Part shown: positions 51,063-59,432 of the stretch, piece by piece
Layout of the letters: each line of letters opens with the position of its first letter
How positions within the stretch are numbered: position 1 is the first letter of the stretch
NCBI GenBank assembly: GCA_016793095.1
Contig: JAEUJQ010000030.1
Location: forward strand, 1 to 64,000
Origin: Myxococcaceae bacterium
Lineage (GTDB): Bacteria; Myxococcota; Myxococcia; Myxococcales; Myxococcaceae
Direction of reading: 5' to 3'
DNA: 64,000 nucleotides
The notes under the pieces: model-generated
Seen by the model: the letters and a program-made list of their open reading frames with translations, nothing else
Database searches by the model: none
What the model was told of the DNA's origin: nothing
Translations under genes and position numbers: made by a program

Positions 51063-51985
51063 GCGGGCGGCTCGCCTGGAGGCTGGTGGGGGTGCTCGCG
51101 GCGCTGGTGCTGGTGTGCTCGGTGAAGCCCGTGCTGGCCGGGCCCGCCGAGCAGCGAGGCCGCGCCACGTTCCTCGACCGGTGTGCGCTGTGCCATGGCG
51201 AAGACGCCGACGGCCACGGGCCGGTCGGCGCGACCCTGCCGCTCAAGCCGCGGAACTTCCGGCGCGAGCCGCTGCAGTGGGGCAACTCGCTGCGCAGCGT
51301 GGTGGACACGGTGAAGCACGGCCGACAGGGCGTGATGCCCTCGTTCCAGGAGGTGCTGTCGCCCTCGGAGCTCGCCGACGTCGCGGCGTACGTCTGGTCC
51401 ATCATCCCCGCGGAGCAGAAGAAGAAGTCGGCGCAGGCGCCGAAGCCGCAGGCCGCGCAGGCGCGGGTCTTCCTCATCCACCAGAAGAACAAGCTCTTCA
51501 CGCCGACGGCCGTCACCGCGCGCGTAGGCGACACGCTCGTCTTCGTGAACGAGGACGAGGTCGAGCACGAGGTGCACGCGCTCGACGACACCACCAGCCC
51601 TCCCATCCAGAGCCAGAAGCCGCGCCAGTGGGACCGCGTCGAGCTGACGACCGCGGGCACGCTCCGCTTCGGCTGCGCGATTCACCCTGCGATGCGGCTC
51701 GAGGTGAAGGTCGAGCCCGCAGCGGGCAGGCCCGACGGCGCCATCGAGGTGCGGCAGAAGGGCCAGCAGTTCTCACCGGCCGAGGTGACGGTGCCGGTGG
51801 GCCGCTCCATCACCTTCGTCAACGACGATGACGTCGCGCACAGCGTCTTCAGCAAGGAGGGGGGCTTCGAGCTGCCGGTGCAGCGGCCAGGCGAGCGGGC
51901 GCCGGTGACGTTCGACACACCGGGGACGGTGGAGGTGCGCTGCGCCATTCACCCGGGCATGAAGCTCAAGGTGAAGGTGAAGTGA
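51059..51985 (+). CDS. Cytochrome c with two C-terminal cupredoxin domains
   Basis: A 308-residue exported protein. Signal peptide MSGRLAWRLVGVLAALVLV...LAG; cytochrome c with CALCHGEDADGHG (about 43) and a Met in GVMPSFQEVLS. Two plastocyanin-like domains follow, each with a type-1 copper site: EHEVHAL...GCAIHPAM, and AHSVFS...RCAIHPGM. One heme and two copper centres in a single chain would make a wire. Coupled to the genes on both sides (GTGA, TGATG). The arrangement is uncommon, and the physiological partner is not known. Confidence 0.87.
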   Translation: MSGRLAWRLVGVLAALVLVCSVKPVLAGPAEQRGRATFLDRCALCHGEDADGHGPVGATLPLKPRNFRREPLQWGNSLRSVVDTVKHGRQGVMPSFQEVLSPSELADVAAYVWSIIPAEQKKKSAQAPKPQAAQARVFLIHQKNKLFTPTAVTARVGDTLVFVNEDEVEHEVHALDDTTSPPIQSQKPRQWDRVELTTAGTLRFGCAIHPAMRLEVKVEPAAGRPDGAIEVRQKGQQFSPAEVTVPVGRSITFVNDDDVAHSVFSKEGGFELPVQRPGERAPVTFDTPGTVEVRCAIHPGMKLKVKVK

Positions 51986-52971
51986 TGCAGGCGCTGCTCG
52001 TCGTCCTCCTCGCCGCCGCGCCGAAGGAGCCGCCCCTCGAGCTCCAGGCACGTGCCTTCGCGAAGGCCACCGCGCGGCCCGCCTCGGTGAAGCCGGCGAG
52101 GGCCGAGCTGGTCGCGCTGGGGCGGCAGCTCTTCTTCGAACCGCTGCTCAGCGGCTCCGGCGCGATGTCGTGCGCCACCTGTCACAACCCGTCGCTGAGC
52201 TGGGGAGACGGGCTGCCGCGCGGGCTGGGCAGCGACGGCAAGGCCCTGCCACGCCGCACGCCGACGGTGCTCGACGTCGCGTGGGGCCAGACGTTCATGT
52301 GGGACGGGCGCTTCGAGACGCTCGAGGCGCAGGCGTTGAGCCCCATCACGTCGCCGGCGGAGATGAACCTGCCCGAGGAGCACCTCGCGCCGCGGCTCGA
52401 AGCCGTGCCTGGCTGGCGGGAGGCGTTCGCGCGGGCGTTCCCCGACGCGGGCGTGTCGGCGCAGAACGTCGCGGTGGCGCTGGCGGCGTTCGAGCGCACC
52501 ATCGTGTCGGGGCGTGCTCCGTTCGACCGGTGGGTCGCGGGCGAGCGGACCGCGTTGAGCGACGCCGCGAAGCGCGGCTTCGTCGTCTTCAACACGAAGG
52601 GCGCCTGCGTGAAGTGTCATTCGGGCTGGCGCTTCACGGACGAGAGCTTCCACGACATCGGCGTCGCCGATGACGACCGGGGCCGGGGCGGGCTGCCGGC
52701 CTTTCAGTCGTTCCGGGTGCTGCAGCACGCCTTCAAGACGCCGTCGCTCCGAGACACCGCCCGGCGCGGGCCGTGGCTGCACGACGGGTCCGCGAAGACG
52801 CTCGAGGCTGTCGTCGAGCTCTATGACGTGGGTGGCCTGGTGAAGCGGCCGAGCCTGTCGGCGGACATCAAGCCGCTGGGGCTCTCGCCGCAGGAGAAGC
52901 AGGACCTGGTGGAGTTCATGAAGAGCCTCTCGGGCCCCGTCGAGGTGTCCGTGCCCGTGCTGCCTCGCTGA
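51985..52971 (+). CDS. Diheme cytochrome c peroxidase / MauG-family protein
   Basis: A 328-residue exported diheme protein. Heme sites are CATCH (63-67) and CVKCH (208-212). Family features are LGRQLFFEPLLSG near the front, LPRRTPTVLDVAW, AFERTIVSGRAPFDRW and FKTPSLRDTARRGPWLHDG. Such enzymes reduce hydrogen peroxide with electrons from cytochrome or cupredoxin, or oxidise protein residues (MauG). The upstream cupredoxin proteins are likely donors or substrates. The ATG shares a base with the stop before it. Confidence 0.9.
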   Translation: MQALLVVLLAAAPKEPPLELQARAFAKATARPASVKPARAELVALGRQLFFEPLLSGSGAMSCATCHNPSLSWGDGLPRGLGSDGKALPRRTPTVLDVAWGQTFMWDGRFETLEAQALSPITSPAEMNLPEEHLAPRLEAVPGWREAFARAFPDAGVSAQNVAVALAAFERTIVSGRAPFDRWVAGERTALSDAAKRGFVVFNTKGACVKCHSGWRFTDESFHDIGVADDDRGRGGLPAFQSFRVLQHAFKTPSLRDTARRGPWLHDGSAKTLEAVVELYDVGGLVKRPSLSADIKPLGLSPQEKQDLVEFMKSLSGPVEVSVPVLPR

Positions 52972-52974
52972 CCG

Positions 52975-54117
52975 TCAACCCGCGCGCCGGGTCGTGAACT
53001 CGAAGGCGGGCGACGGCGTGAAGCCGGACAGGGGCTTTCCCTTCAGGTGATGGTCGAAGAAGCCGACGGTCATCGCCCGAAGCACCTTCGCCATCTCGAC
53101 CCGATCGATGGGACCGAGCGCGCGCGCCATCATCGAGAGGTTGTTCATGTCGGTGAAGTTGAGGTGCGACGCGCCGCGAATGACGACGCCGCAGCCGCCT
53201 GGCCCCAGGAAGCCGTCGTTGATGCCCTCGCTTCGCGCGGTGGCTGCTCCCACCTTCGACGCATCGGCGTAGACGAAGCAGAACGGCACGGGCAGCGCCG
53301 AGGGCCCGTCTCCCGGGAAGGGAAGCTGCGCGCCGTCGTAGCTCATGCCGGCGCGCACCCGCGGGTCGTTCATCGCGAGCTGGCCCGCGACCATGCCTCC
53401 GAGGGAGTGACCGAAGACGCCGACCCGCGACGCGTCCACCTGCTCCGCGAGCGGGCTCGCGTCGAGCTGGTCCAGCACCGTGGCCGTGTCCTGCCGCCAC
53501 GCCGTCACGAGCGGCGCAAGCACGGCGTACGAGCGGTGGGCGGCGATGGCGTTCATCACCTCGCGCAGGCGGCCCGGGTCCTTCGCTGCGCGCGCGCGGT
53601 CGAAGAGCGGCTCGAGCTCTCGCACGTTCTTCTCGAGGTTCTCGAGGCCGGCGGTGATCTCGACCCACGCCGGGTGGTCGGCGCGGCGGCCCTGGCTCGT
53701 CCCGTCGGCGAACTGCACCACGAGCGACTCCGACGGGTGCCCGACGCTCAGCACGACGAACCCGTGGCTCGCGAGCTCCTCCATGAGCGACGTGCTCTGC
53801 TTCTGGAACGAGCCGAAGCCATGGTTGAAGAGGAGGACGGGGAACCGGCCTGCGACCCGCGCCGCGTTCGGATGGCTGTAAGACGGGTTCTGCGGGAGGA
53901 GGAACTTCGGCACCCGGGTGAACTCGGCGAGCGCGGCGCGCACGACGTCGTCGAGGTACGGCTCGGTCGGCCCATCGCCTCGCTGCGCGGGGTACCACGC
54001 CTGCACGCACACGGTCCGGGCTGCGGCGGCGTTCTTCACGTCGAAGCGCCTGGTGCCGACGGCGTGCTCCCCGCTCGGCGGAGGGATGACCTGCTTGCGT
54101 CCGAAGAGGAAGGCCAT
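52975..54117 (-). CDS. Alpha/beta hydrolase of the PAF-acetylhydrolase/dienelactone hydrolase type
   Basis: 380 residues. The alpha/beta hydrolase core has the oxyanion HGFGSFQKQSTSL, the nucleophile elbow GHSLGG, DASKVGAATARSEGINDG near the acid, and a late His in RGASHLNFTD. The family includes PAF acetylhydrolases and carboxylesterases; substrate unknown. No clear signal peptide. The start at 54117 is preferred over 54129 and 54171. Its stop lies 3 bp from the peroxidase stop, so the genes converge. Confidence 0.85.
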   Translation of the reverse strand: MAFLFGRKQVIPPPSGEHAVGTRRFDVKNAAAARTVCVQAWYPAQRGDGPTEPYLDDVVRAALAEFTRVPKFLLPQNPSYSHPNAARVAGRFPVLLFNHGFGSFQKQSTSLMEELASHGFVVLSVGHPSESLVVQFADGTSQGRRADHPAWVEITAGLENLEKNVRELEPLFDRARAAKDPGRLREVMNAIAAHRSYAVLAPLVTAWRQDTATVLDQLDASPLAEQVDASRVGVFGHSLGGMVAGQLAMNDPRVRAGMSYDGAQLPFPGDGPSALPVPFCFVYADASKVGAATARSEGINDGFLGPGGCGVVIRGASHLNFTDMNNLSMMARALGPIDRVEMAKVLRAMTVGFFDHHLKGKPLSGFTPSPAFEFTTRRAG

Positions 54118-54408
54118 GCGGCGCACCATGCGCGGGTGCCCAGCTGGAGTCGATACGCGCGAGCCGCGCATCGCCAGGACATCGTCGCGACCCGCGGCGC
54201 GGCCTCTTCCGGTCAGTCGCCGGTCTGAGCAGCTGTCGCCCGAGCGCGCGCTTCGTCTCGGTCGGCGCCGACCGCTCAGTGGCGTGGTGCAGCTACACGA
54301 GCGCTCGACGCAGGCTGAGCGCGCTGACGTGGGCCGCGCTGGTCAACGCGCTGGCGTCGGTCGGCCACGAGCCCTGCGACACCCGCCTCGCGCGCGACGG
54401 CGACGCGC
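54118..54408. other. Gap between two minus-strand genes
   Basis: No confident gene. A plus-strand frame ending near 54476 reads protein-like over about 50 codons (around WAALVNALASVGHEP), but it has no start, signal or support and overlaps the 3' end of the CBM96-type gene. It could be a remnant or chance. The rest should hold the promoter of the hydrolase. Confidence 0.4.
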
Positions 54409-55899
54409 TCAGTGGACCCTCGCCCTCACGCGTGAGTCGCGGAGGCGCCGGGTCGTCACCAGCACCATCGCGATGACGAGCGCGAACCACGAGCTGCCGC
54501 CACCCGCCGCTGCACAGCCGCCCTTCACCTGAATCCGCTGCGCCGGCTCACCACCTGCCGTCGGAGCGCTCGCGCCGCCGGCCTGACCTCCGCCCGACGC
54601 CAAACCGCCGCCCATCGCTGCTCCGCCGGCGGCGCCACCCGCGGCCGCGCCGCCTCCCGCGCTCCCACCGCCAGCCGCCCCTCCGCCCGCGACGCCGCCT
54701 GCCGCCGGACCTCCGCCGGCCGAGCCGCCACCCGTGCCCGGCGTCCCGCTCCACTCGACGACCAGCTCGGGCCGGTTCTCCGCCGACTCGCGCGAGAGGT
54801 AGCCCGAGCCGTCACCGTCGGTCGAGGTGATGGCGAACGCGCAGGCGCCGTTTCCCCGCACCGCGCTGGTCACGTCGAACGCGTATTCGGAGTCGATCTC
54901 CACGCGGCCCAGGCTCGCCAGCACCGACGGCTCGGGCATCGGCCGGTTCTGGTGCGTCACCGAGGTCTCGCTCCACGACGTGTCCAGCACGCGGCGCACG
55001 TCGCCACCGCCGCCGGCGTTCATCGCGCGCAGCACGAGCCGCGCCCGCGACACCTGCCCGACCCCCTGCACGTCGAAGCGGAAGTAGATGGTGCGCCCAT
55101 CGCCGCCCGTGCGCAGGTCGCCGTCACTGCCGTGCACCGCCGTCGGGTTGAGCGGGTCGGTCCACGTGTCGGCACTGGGCACGAAGCGCGAGGGGCTGCC
55201 GCCTGGCGTCGGCGGCACGCCCGCGTCGACTGGCGGTACCACCGGAGCGGTCGTGCCGTTGACCCGCACGTTCCGGAAGATGACGCCGGCCTGCGGGCCA
55301 TAGGTGCCGCCCGGCGCGTCATCGGTGCCGATGAAGACGTAGCGCAGGCGAAGCGCCGTGCCGTGCCGGTGCGTGACGCCCTCGACGCCATCGACGAAGA
55401 CGGCGACGTTGCCGGCGCGCGTCCAGCGCACCTCGATGGTGTGTGGTTGTGCCGGGGACAGCTCGCCCGGCTGGCGCGAGATGCGCGTCTCCTGGCGGTC
55501 GGTGAAGCCCGCGGGGCTCGAGAGGAACTTGAAGCAGTTGTTGTAGTTCGCGCCGGTGCGCACCTGCCACGACGAGGTCTTCGGTGAGTCGGCGTCGGCC
55601 TGGTGCGGGGAGCCGTGCGGCGCTTCGTACATGGCGAGGATCTGCTGCTTGTCGAACTGGTGCTGCGGGCTGTCGAAGCTGGGGTTCCAGTTGAGCAGCT
55701 CGACCGAGAAGCTGCCCTCGGTGAGCGCGGCGCCGAGGTCCCACTTCACCTGATGACCGGCCTGCCAGCCGCCACCGGAGACGAACTGGCCGCCGTTGCG
55801 CGCGCCGGTCGTCGCGCCGTTGAGGTCGTCAGTGAACGCGACCTGCGCCAGCGCGGGACAGGAGAGGAGCGTGAGGCTGATCAGCAGTCGAGAATGCAT
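54409..55899 (-). CDS. Surface protein: lectin-like domain, CBM96/DNRLRE domain, Gly linker, MYXO-CTERM-like tail
   Basis: 496 residues. Signal peptide MHSRLLISLTLLSCPALAQ; a beta-sandwich (about 20-220) with LLNWNPSFDSPQHQFDKQQ and HTIEVRWTRAGNVAVFVDG; a DNRLRE/CBM96 domain (about 245-390) with FVPSADTWTDP and RGNGACAFAITSTDGDG; a Gly/Ala-rich linker; and a C-terminal Gly-Cys followed by a hydrophobic helix and Arg cluster (GGCAAAGGGSSWFALVIAMV, then RR). The ending fits the MYXO-CTERM sorting signal, so the protein is probably anchored to the outer surface. It may bind polysaccharide. Confidence 0.85.
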   Translation of the reverse strand: MHSRLLISLTLLSCPALAQVAFTDDLNGATTGARNGGQFVSGGGWQAGHQVKWDLGAALTEGSFSVELLNWNPSFDSPQHQFDKQQILAMYEAPHGSPHQADADSPKTSSWQVRTGANYNNCFKFLSSPAGFTDRQETRISRQPGELSPAQPHTIEVRWTRAGNVAVFVDGVEGVTHRHGTALRLRYVFIGTDDAPGGTYGPQAGVIFRNVRVNGTTAPVVPPVDAGVPPTPGGSPSRFVPSADTWTDPLNPTAVHGSDGDLRTGGDGRTIYFRFDVQGVGQVSRARLVLRAMNAGGGGDVRRVLDTSWSETSVTHQNRPMPEPSVLASLGRVEIDSEYAFDVTSAVRGNGACAFAITSTDGDGSGYLSRESAENRPELVVEWSGTPGTGGGSAGGGPAAGGVAGGGAAGGGSAGGGAAAGGAAGGAAMGGGLASGGGQAGGASAPTAGGEPAQRIQVKGGCAAAGGGSSWFALVIAMVLVTTRRLRDSRVRARVH

Positions 55900-56103
55900 G
55901 GCGCGAGGCAGAGCAAGGCGGTTGCCACCCCCAGGGCCGCGAAACGAGGAGGCCTCCGAGCCACTTCGACTGTGCACCCGAGTGGGCAGCGACCGCCAGG
56001 CGCCTCCCGCGAGGTTTACATCGCGGCGTCTTGCTCGAGTTCTGAGAGGCGCGCCGTCCGCCCGACACGACACGGGACTCTGTCGGGCCGAGTGGCAGGC
56101 CGC

Positions 56104-56411
56104 GACGGAACTCGGTCCAGACGCGCCGCTCGCGTGCGTGCACGGGCTGGTCGCCGCGACGGAGTTCGGTCCAACGCGTGTCGTGACGTCCCGCTCGCGT
56201 GCGTGCACGGGCGGTCGCCGCGACGGACCTCCCAATCCGCGTCGCGATTGCCGCTCGCGTGCATGCACGCTCGTCGGGGCGACGGAGCCCGGTCCAATCC
56301 GCGTCGTGAGGTGCCGCTCGCGTGCGGTGCACGTTCGTGCCGTGCGTGCGACGGAGCCCGGTCCAATCCGCGTCGTGAGGTGCCGCTCGCGTGCACGTTC
56401 GTCGCCGCGAC
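56104..56411. repeat. Five-unit degenerate tandem repeat with a palindromic core
   Basis: Units beginning with GACGG at 56104, 56158, 56222, 56281 and 56350 (spacings 54, 64, 59 and 69), plus a partial copy at 56409. Each has a GGTCCAA-type head, a CCGCGTCGTGA-like middle and a palindromic CTCGCGTGC-N0-2-TGCACG core; the third unit is a perfect GCGTGCATGCACGC. The unit lengths are not multiples of 3, and no frame is kept, so it is non-coding. It lies just upstream of the permease start and could bind a regulator or be a repeat element. Confidence 0.85.
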
Positions 56412-56437
56412 GAGGCTCGCTTCACTGGGGGCGGTGC

Positions 56438-56443
56438 TATAGC
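56438..56443 (+). promoter_or_regulatory. Candidate -10 box adjacent to the start codon (leaderless)
   Basis: TATAGC, preceded by GC, ends 6 nt before the GTG of the FecCD permease gene. It follows immediately after the repeat array. The last base differs from TANNNT. Confidence 0.33.
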
Positions 56444-56449
56444 CGGCGC

Positions 56450-57463
56450 GTGCGCGCGACAGCCGTCCGCGTGGTGGCTGTCAGCGGCGCCGGGACGCTG
56501 CTGGTCGGGCTCTGCGCGCTCGCGGCCCTCGCCACTGGAGAGCAGCCGCTGTCGCTCAGCGAGGCGTTCACCGACGGCACCACGGCCCACACCATCCTCG
56601 TGTCGTTGCGGCTCCCGCGCGTGGTGCTGGCGGCGCTCGTCGGCGCGGCGCTCGCGGCCGCCGGCTCGATGCTCCAGGCGCTGCTGCGCAACCCCCTGGC
56701 GGACCCGTTCGTGCTCGGCGTGTCGGGGGGCGCGGCGCTGGGCGCGACGGTCGCCATCGCGCTCGGCTTCACGACCGCGGGCCTCGCCGGGCTCTCGGGC
56801 ACGTCGGTGTTCGCGCTCCTGGGCGCGACGCTCGCGACGTTGCTCGTGCTGGCCGTCGGGCGCTCGAGCCGTGGGGAGGGGTCGACGAACACGCTCCTCG
56901 CGGGCGTCATCTTCAACGCCTTCGCGCTCGCGGCCATCATCTTCATCAAGGCGCTGGTCGCGCCGGATCGCCTGGGCGAGGTGCTCTTCTGGCTCGCGGG
57001 CGCCCTCGGGCACGAGTCCTGGAGCGCGCTCGGCTTCACTGGCGCGGTGATCGGCGTCTCGACCGCGGCGCTGTGGAGCCTCTCCCACCGCATCAACCTG
57101 CTCACGCTGGGCGACGACGACGCGCGCTCGCTGGGGGTGGACGTGGGCTCGACGCGCGTGCTGCTGCTGCTGCTCGCCTCGGCGGCGGTGTCGGCCGCCG
57201 TCGCGCTCTCGGGGCTGGTGGGCTTCGTGGGGCTGCTGGTGCCGCACCTCGCGCGGTTGGTGCTGGGCGCCGATCAACGCCTGTCGCTGCCGGCCAGCGC
57301 CTTCCTGGGAGCAGCCTTCCTGGTGCTGGCCGATCTCTCGACCCGGCTCATGTTCCGCGTGTTCCAGACCGAGCCACCGGTGGGCGTCATCACCGCCCTG
57401 CTCGGTGGGCCCGTCTTCCTGCTCCTGATGGTGCGCCGCTTCCGCGCCCCCGAAGCCGGCTGA
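56450..57463 (+). CDS. FecCD/BtuC-family ABC transporter permease
   Basis: A 337-residue membrane protein with nine to ten helices and FecCD signatures: LRLPRVVLAALVGAALAAAGSMLQALLRNPLADPFVLGVS near the front (the first cytoplasmic motif), GDDDARSLGVDV in the middle, and VGFVGLLVPHLARLVLG and EPPVGVITALLGGPVFL at the end. Such permeases import ferric siderophores, heme or cobalamin together with an ATPase and a binding protein. Neither partner is nearby, so it is an orphan in this window. GTG start at 56450. Confidence 0.9.
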   Translation: MRATAVRVVAVSGAGTLLVGLCALAALATGEQPLSLSEAFTDGTTAHTILVSLRLPRVVLAALVGAALAAAGSMLQALLRNPLADPFVLGVSGGAALGATVAIALGFTTAGLAGLSGTSVFALLGATLATLLVLAVGRSSRGEGSTNTLLAGVIFNAFALAAIIFIKALVAPDRLGEVLFWLAGALGHESWSALGFTGAVIGVSTAALWSLSHRINLLTLGDDDARSLGVDVGSTRVLLLLLASAAVSAAVALSGLVGFVGLLVPHLARLVLGADQRLSLPASAFLGAAFLVLADLSTRLMFRVFQTEPPVGVITALLGGPVFLLLMVRRFRAPEAG

Positions 57464-57475
57464 CAGTGAGTCTGC

Positions 57476-57865
57476 TCAGGGGCTCTTCGCCGCTGCGCTC
57501 GCCTTCTGCTCGGCGATCTCCTGCTTGATCTTCGCCATGTCGAGCCCGCGCACCTGCTCGATGACGCCGTCGAGCGCCGCGGCTGGCAGCGCGCCGGCGT
57601 TGCGCCCCAACAGCACCCCGTCACGGAAGACGGCGAGCGTGGGGATGGCCTGCACCTCGAAGGCCGCCGCGAGGCCCTGCTGCGCCTCCGTGTCCACCTT
57701 CGCGAAGACGATGTCGGGGTACTTCTTCGCCGCCGCCTCGAAGACCGGCGCGAACGCGCGGCACGGCCCGCACCACTCGGCCCAGAAGTCGATGAGCAGA
57801 ATGCCGCCCTTGTCGAGGGTGGCCTCGAAGTTCGTCTCGGTCAGCTCCAGCGTGCTCGCAGCCAT
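57476..57865 (-). CDS. trxA: Thioredoxin
   Basis: 129 residues with the active site WCGPC (31-35), then KVDTEAQQGLAAAFEVQAIPTLAVFRDG with the cis-Pro. Standard length plus a C-terminal charged extension (QEIAEQKASAAAKSP). A cytoplasmic thiol reductase. A GAAAGGA sequence precedes the ATG. It converges with the permease gene (12 bp). Confidence 0.93.
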   Translation of the reverse strand: MAASTLELTETNFEATLDKGGILLIDFWAEWCGPCRAFAPVFEAAAKKYPDIVFAKVDTEAQQGLAAAFEVQAIPTLAVFRDGVLLGRNAGALPAAALDGVIEQVRGLDMAKIKQEIAEQKASAAAKSP

Positions 57866-57965
57866 GGTGAGGGGGTCCTTTCGGGGCCAGTCTATGCCGG
57901 TTGAGAGGCACGATGGCCACCCGGGGATTCAGCCGATCCGCGCAGACCGGAATAGGCTGGGGCCC

Positions 57966-58517
57966 GTGTTCGCCACGCCGCGCCCCTTCTCCATCGACGA
58001 GTACCACCGGCTGCTCGACCTCAACGTCCTCAAGCGAGGGAGCCGCACCGAGCTGCTCGACGGCCTCGTGCTGGAGCGGCCGTTGCGCACCGACCGGCAG
58101 GCCTCCATCGCCGCGCAGCTGCATCGGCGCCTCGACCAGGGGTTGCCGGCCAGCTTCCTGCTCCGCGCCGAGGAGCCCCTCACCCTCGCGAACGACACCG
58201 AGCTCATCCCGGCGTTCAGCCTCGTGACGCGCGCCGACGCAGCCCGCGCGGTCCGCCACCCGATGACGGCTTCCCTGGTGGTGGAGCTCGCCGATGCCCT
58301 CGACCTCGAGCGGGTTCGCGACGGCCACCTGCCCGCGTATGCCCGCGCCGGCGTCGCTGAGGTCTGGCTGCTCAACCTCGTGGACCGGCGAGCCGAGCTC
58401 GTCTGGAAGCCGTCTGGCGGCGCGTTTCACGACACGATGGTGCTCGACGCGCCCCTCACGCTGACGTCCCGCGCGATCGCTGGCCTCTCGGTGAGCGGCG
58501 CCGGCCTGCTGGGGTGA
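57966..58517 (+). CDS. Uma2/DUF820-family protein lacking catalytic residues
   Basis: 183 residues (GTG start). It has the fold of the Uma2 PD-(D/E)XK family: LLDGLVLERP, HRRLDQGL, LVVELADAL and YARAGVAEVWLLNLVDR. The motif usually written PD reads PAF (in ELIPAFSLV), and the catalytic Lys before the Tyr-Ala helix is missing (VRDGHLPAYA). The Glu in LVVE is kept. The nuclease activity is therefore probably lost. Function unknown. Confidence 0.75.
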   Translation: MFATPRPFSIDEYHRLLDLNVLKRGSRTELLDGLVLERPLRTDRQASIAAQLHRRLDQGLPASFLLRAEEPLTLANDTELIPAFSLVTRADAARAVRHPMTASLVVELADALDLERVRDGHLPAYARAGVAEVWLLNLVDRRAELVWKPSGGAFHDTMVLDAPLTLTSRAIAGLSVSGAGLLG

Positions 58518-58587
58518 AGCCGCGCGGCCGTCTCGGCTGGCCGATTCACTGCGCGGCGAAGGCAGTTGGTGCGACAGTGCGCGCCCC

Positions 58588-59403
58588 ATGCTGACGTTTC
58601 CGGCGAGCGCGAAGGCCTTCCCCGTCACCCTTCAACGCAACTCCTTCTCGCCCCGGCTGGCAGCGCGAGCAGGTGACGTCTGGCGCGCCATGCAGGACGT
58701 CGTGGTGGACCAGTCAGCCGACGTGGGGTGGAGCCCCGCCCGCTACGAGTCCGCGGGCACCATGTTCGTCGTGCGCTCGATGACGCTCACGCACACGCGC
58801 GAGGTGCGCTTCGAAGACCGCCTCGTGGGCCGCACCTGGCCCGTGCGCGCCCGCCGCGACATGCTCTTCACGCGCGAGGTGCGGCTCTTCGCTGGCGCCG
58901 AGCTGGTCGCGGCCGCCTCGCAGGAGTGGGCGTACCTGTCTCGCGCGCTCGAGCCGATTCGCGCCGGCCAGGACATCTACTCGGCGTTCCTCCGCGAGGA
59001 AGGCTTCCCCTCGGTCGCGCTGCCCGAGGCAGCAGCGCTCCCTGGCCTGCCCGTCTTCACCTTCAGCTTCCACACCTGGCACCTGTGGATGGACCCGTTC
59101 GGCCACATCAACCACCCCGCGTACGTCGACTTCTGCGACGAGGCGACCAGCCGGGTGCTGGCGAAGGCGGGCCTGCCGGCGCTCCAGCTGTCGCCGCTCG
59201 CCGAGTCGGTGCACTTCCGCGCGGCCATCGGCGCAGAGGAGCAGGTCACCGTCGAGGCGCACCTCATCGGCACGGTGGGCGAAGACGCGGTGCTGCTTGG
59301 CCACCGGATCCTCGTCGGGGACAAGGTGTGCGCGACCGCGAAGACGGTGCGGCGGCTCTTCGGCCACGGCCGTGACGCATGGCGTACTGCCTTCGGCGGT
59401 TGA
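58588..59403 (+). CDS. Acyl-ACP thioesterase-like double hotdog protein
   Basis: 271 residues with two hotdog domains. In the second, HLWMDPFGHINHPAYVDFCDEA is the active-site helix (Asn and His as in FatA/4HBT). The first is VGWSPARYESAGTMFVVRSMTLTHTREVRFEDRLVGRTWP, typical of acyl-ACP thioesterases. It should release fatty acids from ACP or CoA; chain length unknown. No signal, so cytoplasmic. Confidence 0.82.
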   Translation: MLTFPASAKAFPVTLQRNSFSPRLAARAGDVWRAMQDVVVDQSADVGWSPARYESAGTMFVVRSMTLTHTREVRFEDRLVGRTWPVRARRDMLFTREVRLFAGAELVAAASQEWAYLSRALEPIRAGQDIYSAFLREEGFPSVALPEAAALPGLPVFTFSFHTWHLWMDPFGHINHPAYVDFCDEATSRVLAKAGLPALQLSPLAESVHFRAAIGAEEQVTVEAHLIGTVGEDAVLLGHRILVGDKVCATAKTVRRLFGHGRDAWRTAFGG

Positions 59404-59420
59404 CCGGCGCAGCGCTGGGG

Positions 59421-59426
59421 TAACGT
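59421..59426 (+). promoter_or_regulatory. Candidate TANNNT -10 box adjacent to the start codon (leaderless)
   Basis: TAACGT ends 6 nt before the ATG of the FHA gene, with CAGCCC between. A TTGACC lies 15 bp upstream, a possible -35 box. No Shine-Dalgarno sequence. Confidence 0.42.
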
Positions 59427-59432
59427 CAGCCC

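Noticed and set aside
56016-56396. Minus-strand frame with repeated HASGTSR peptide
   Set aside because: It is a translation of the non-coding repeat array, whose unit lengths shift the frame.
56104-56411. Possible CRISPR array
   Set aside because: Repeats are degenerate along the whole unit, there are no unique spacers of equal size, and no cas genes are nearby.
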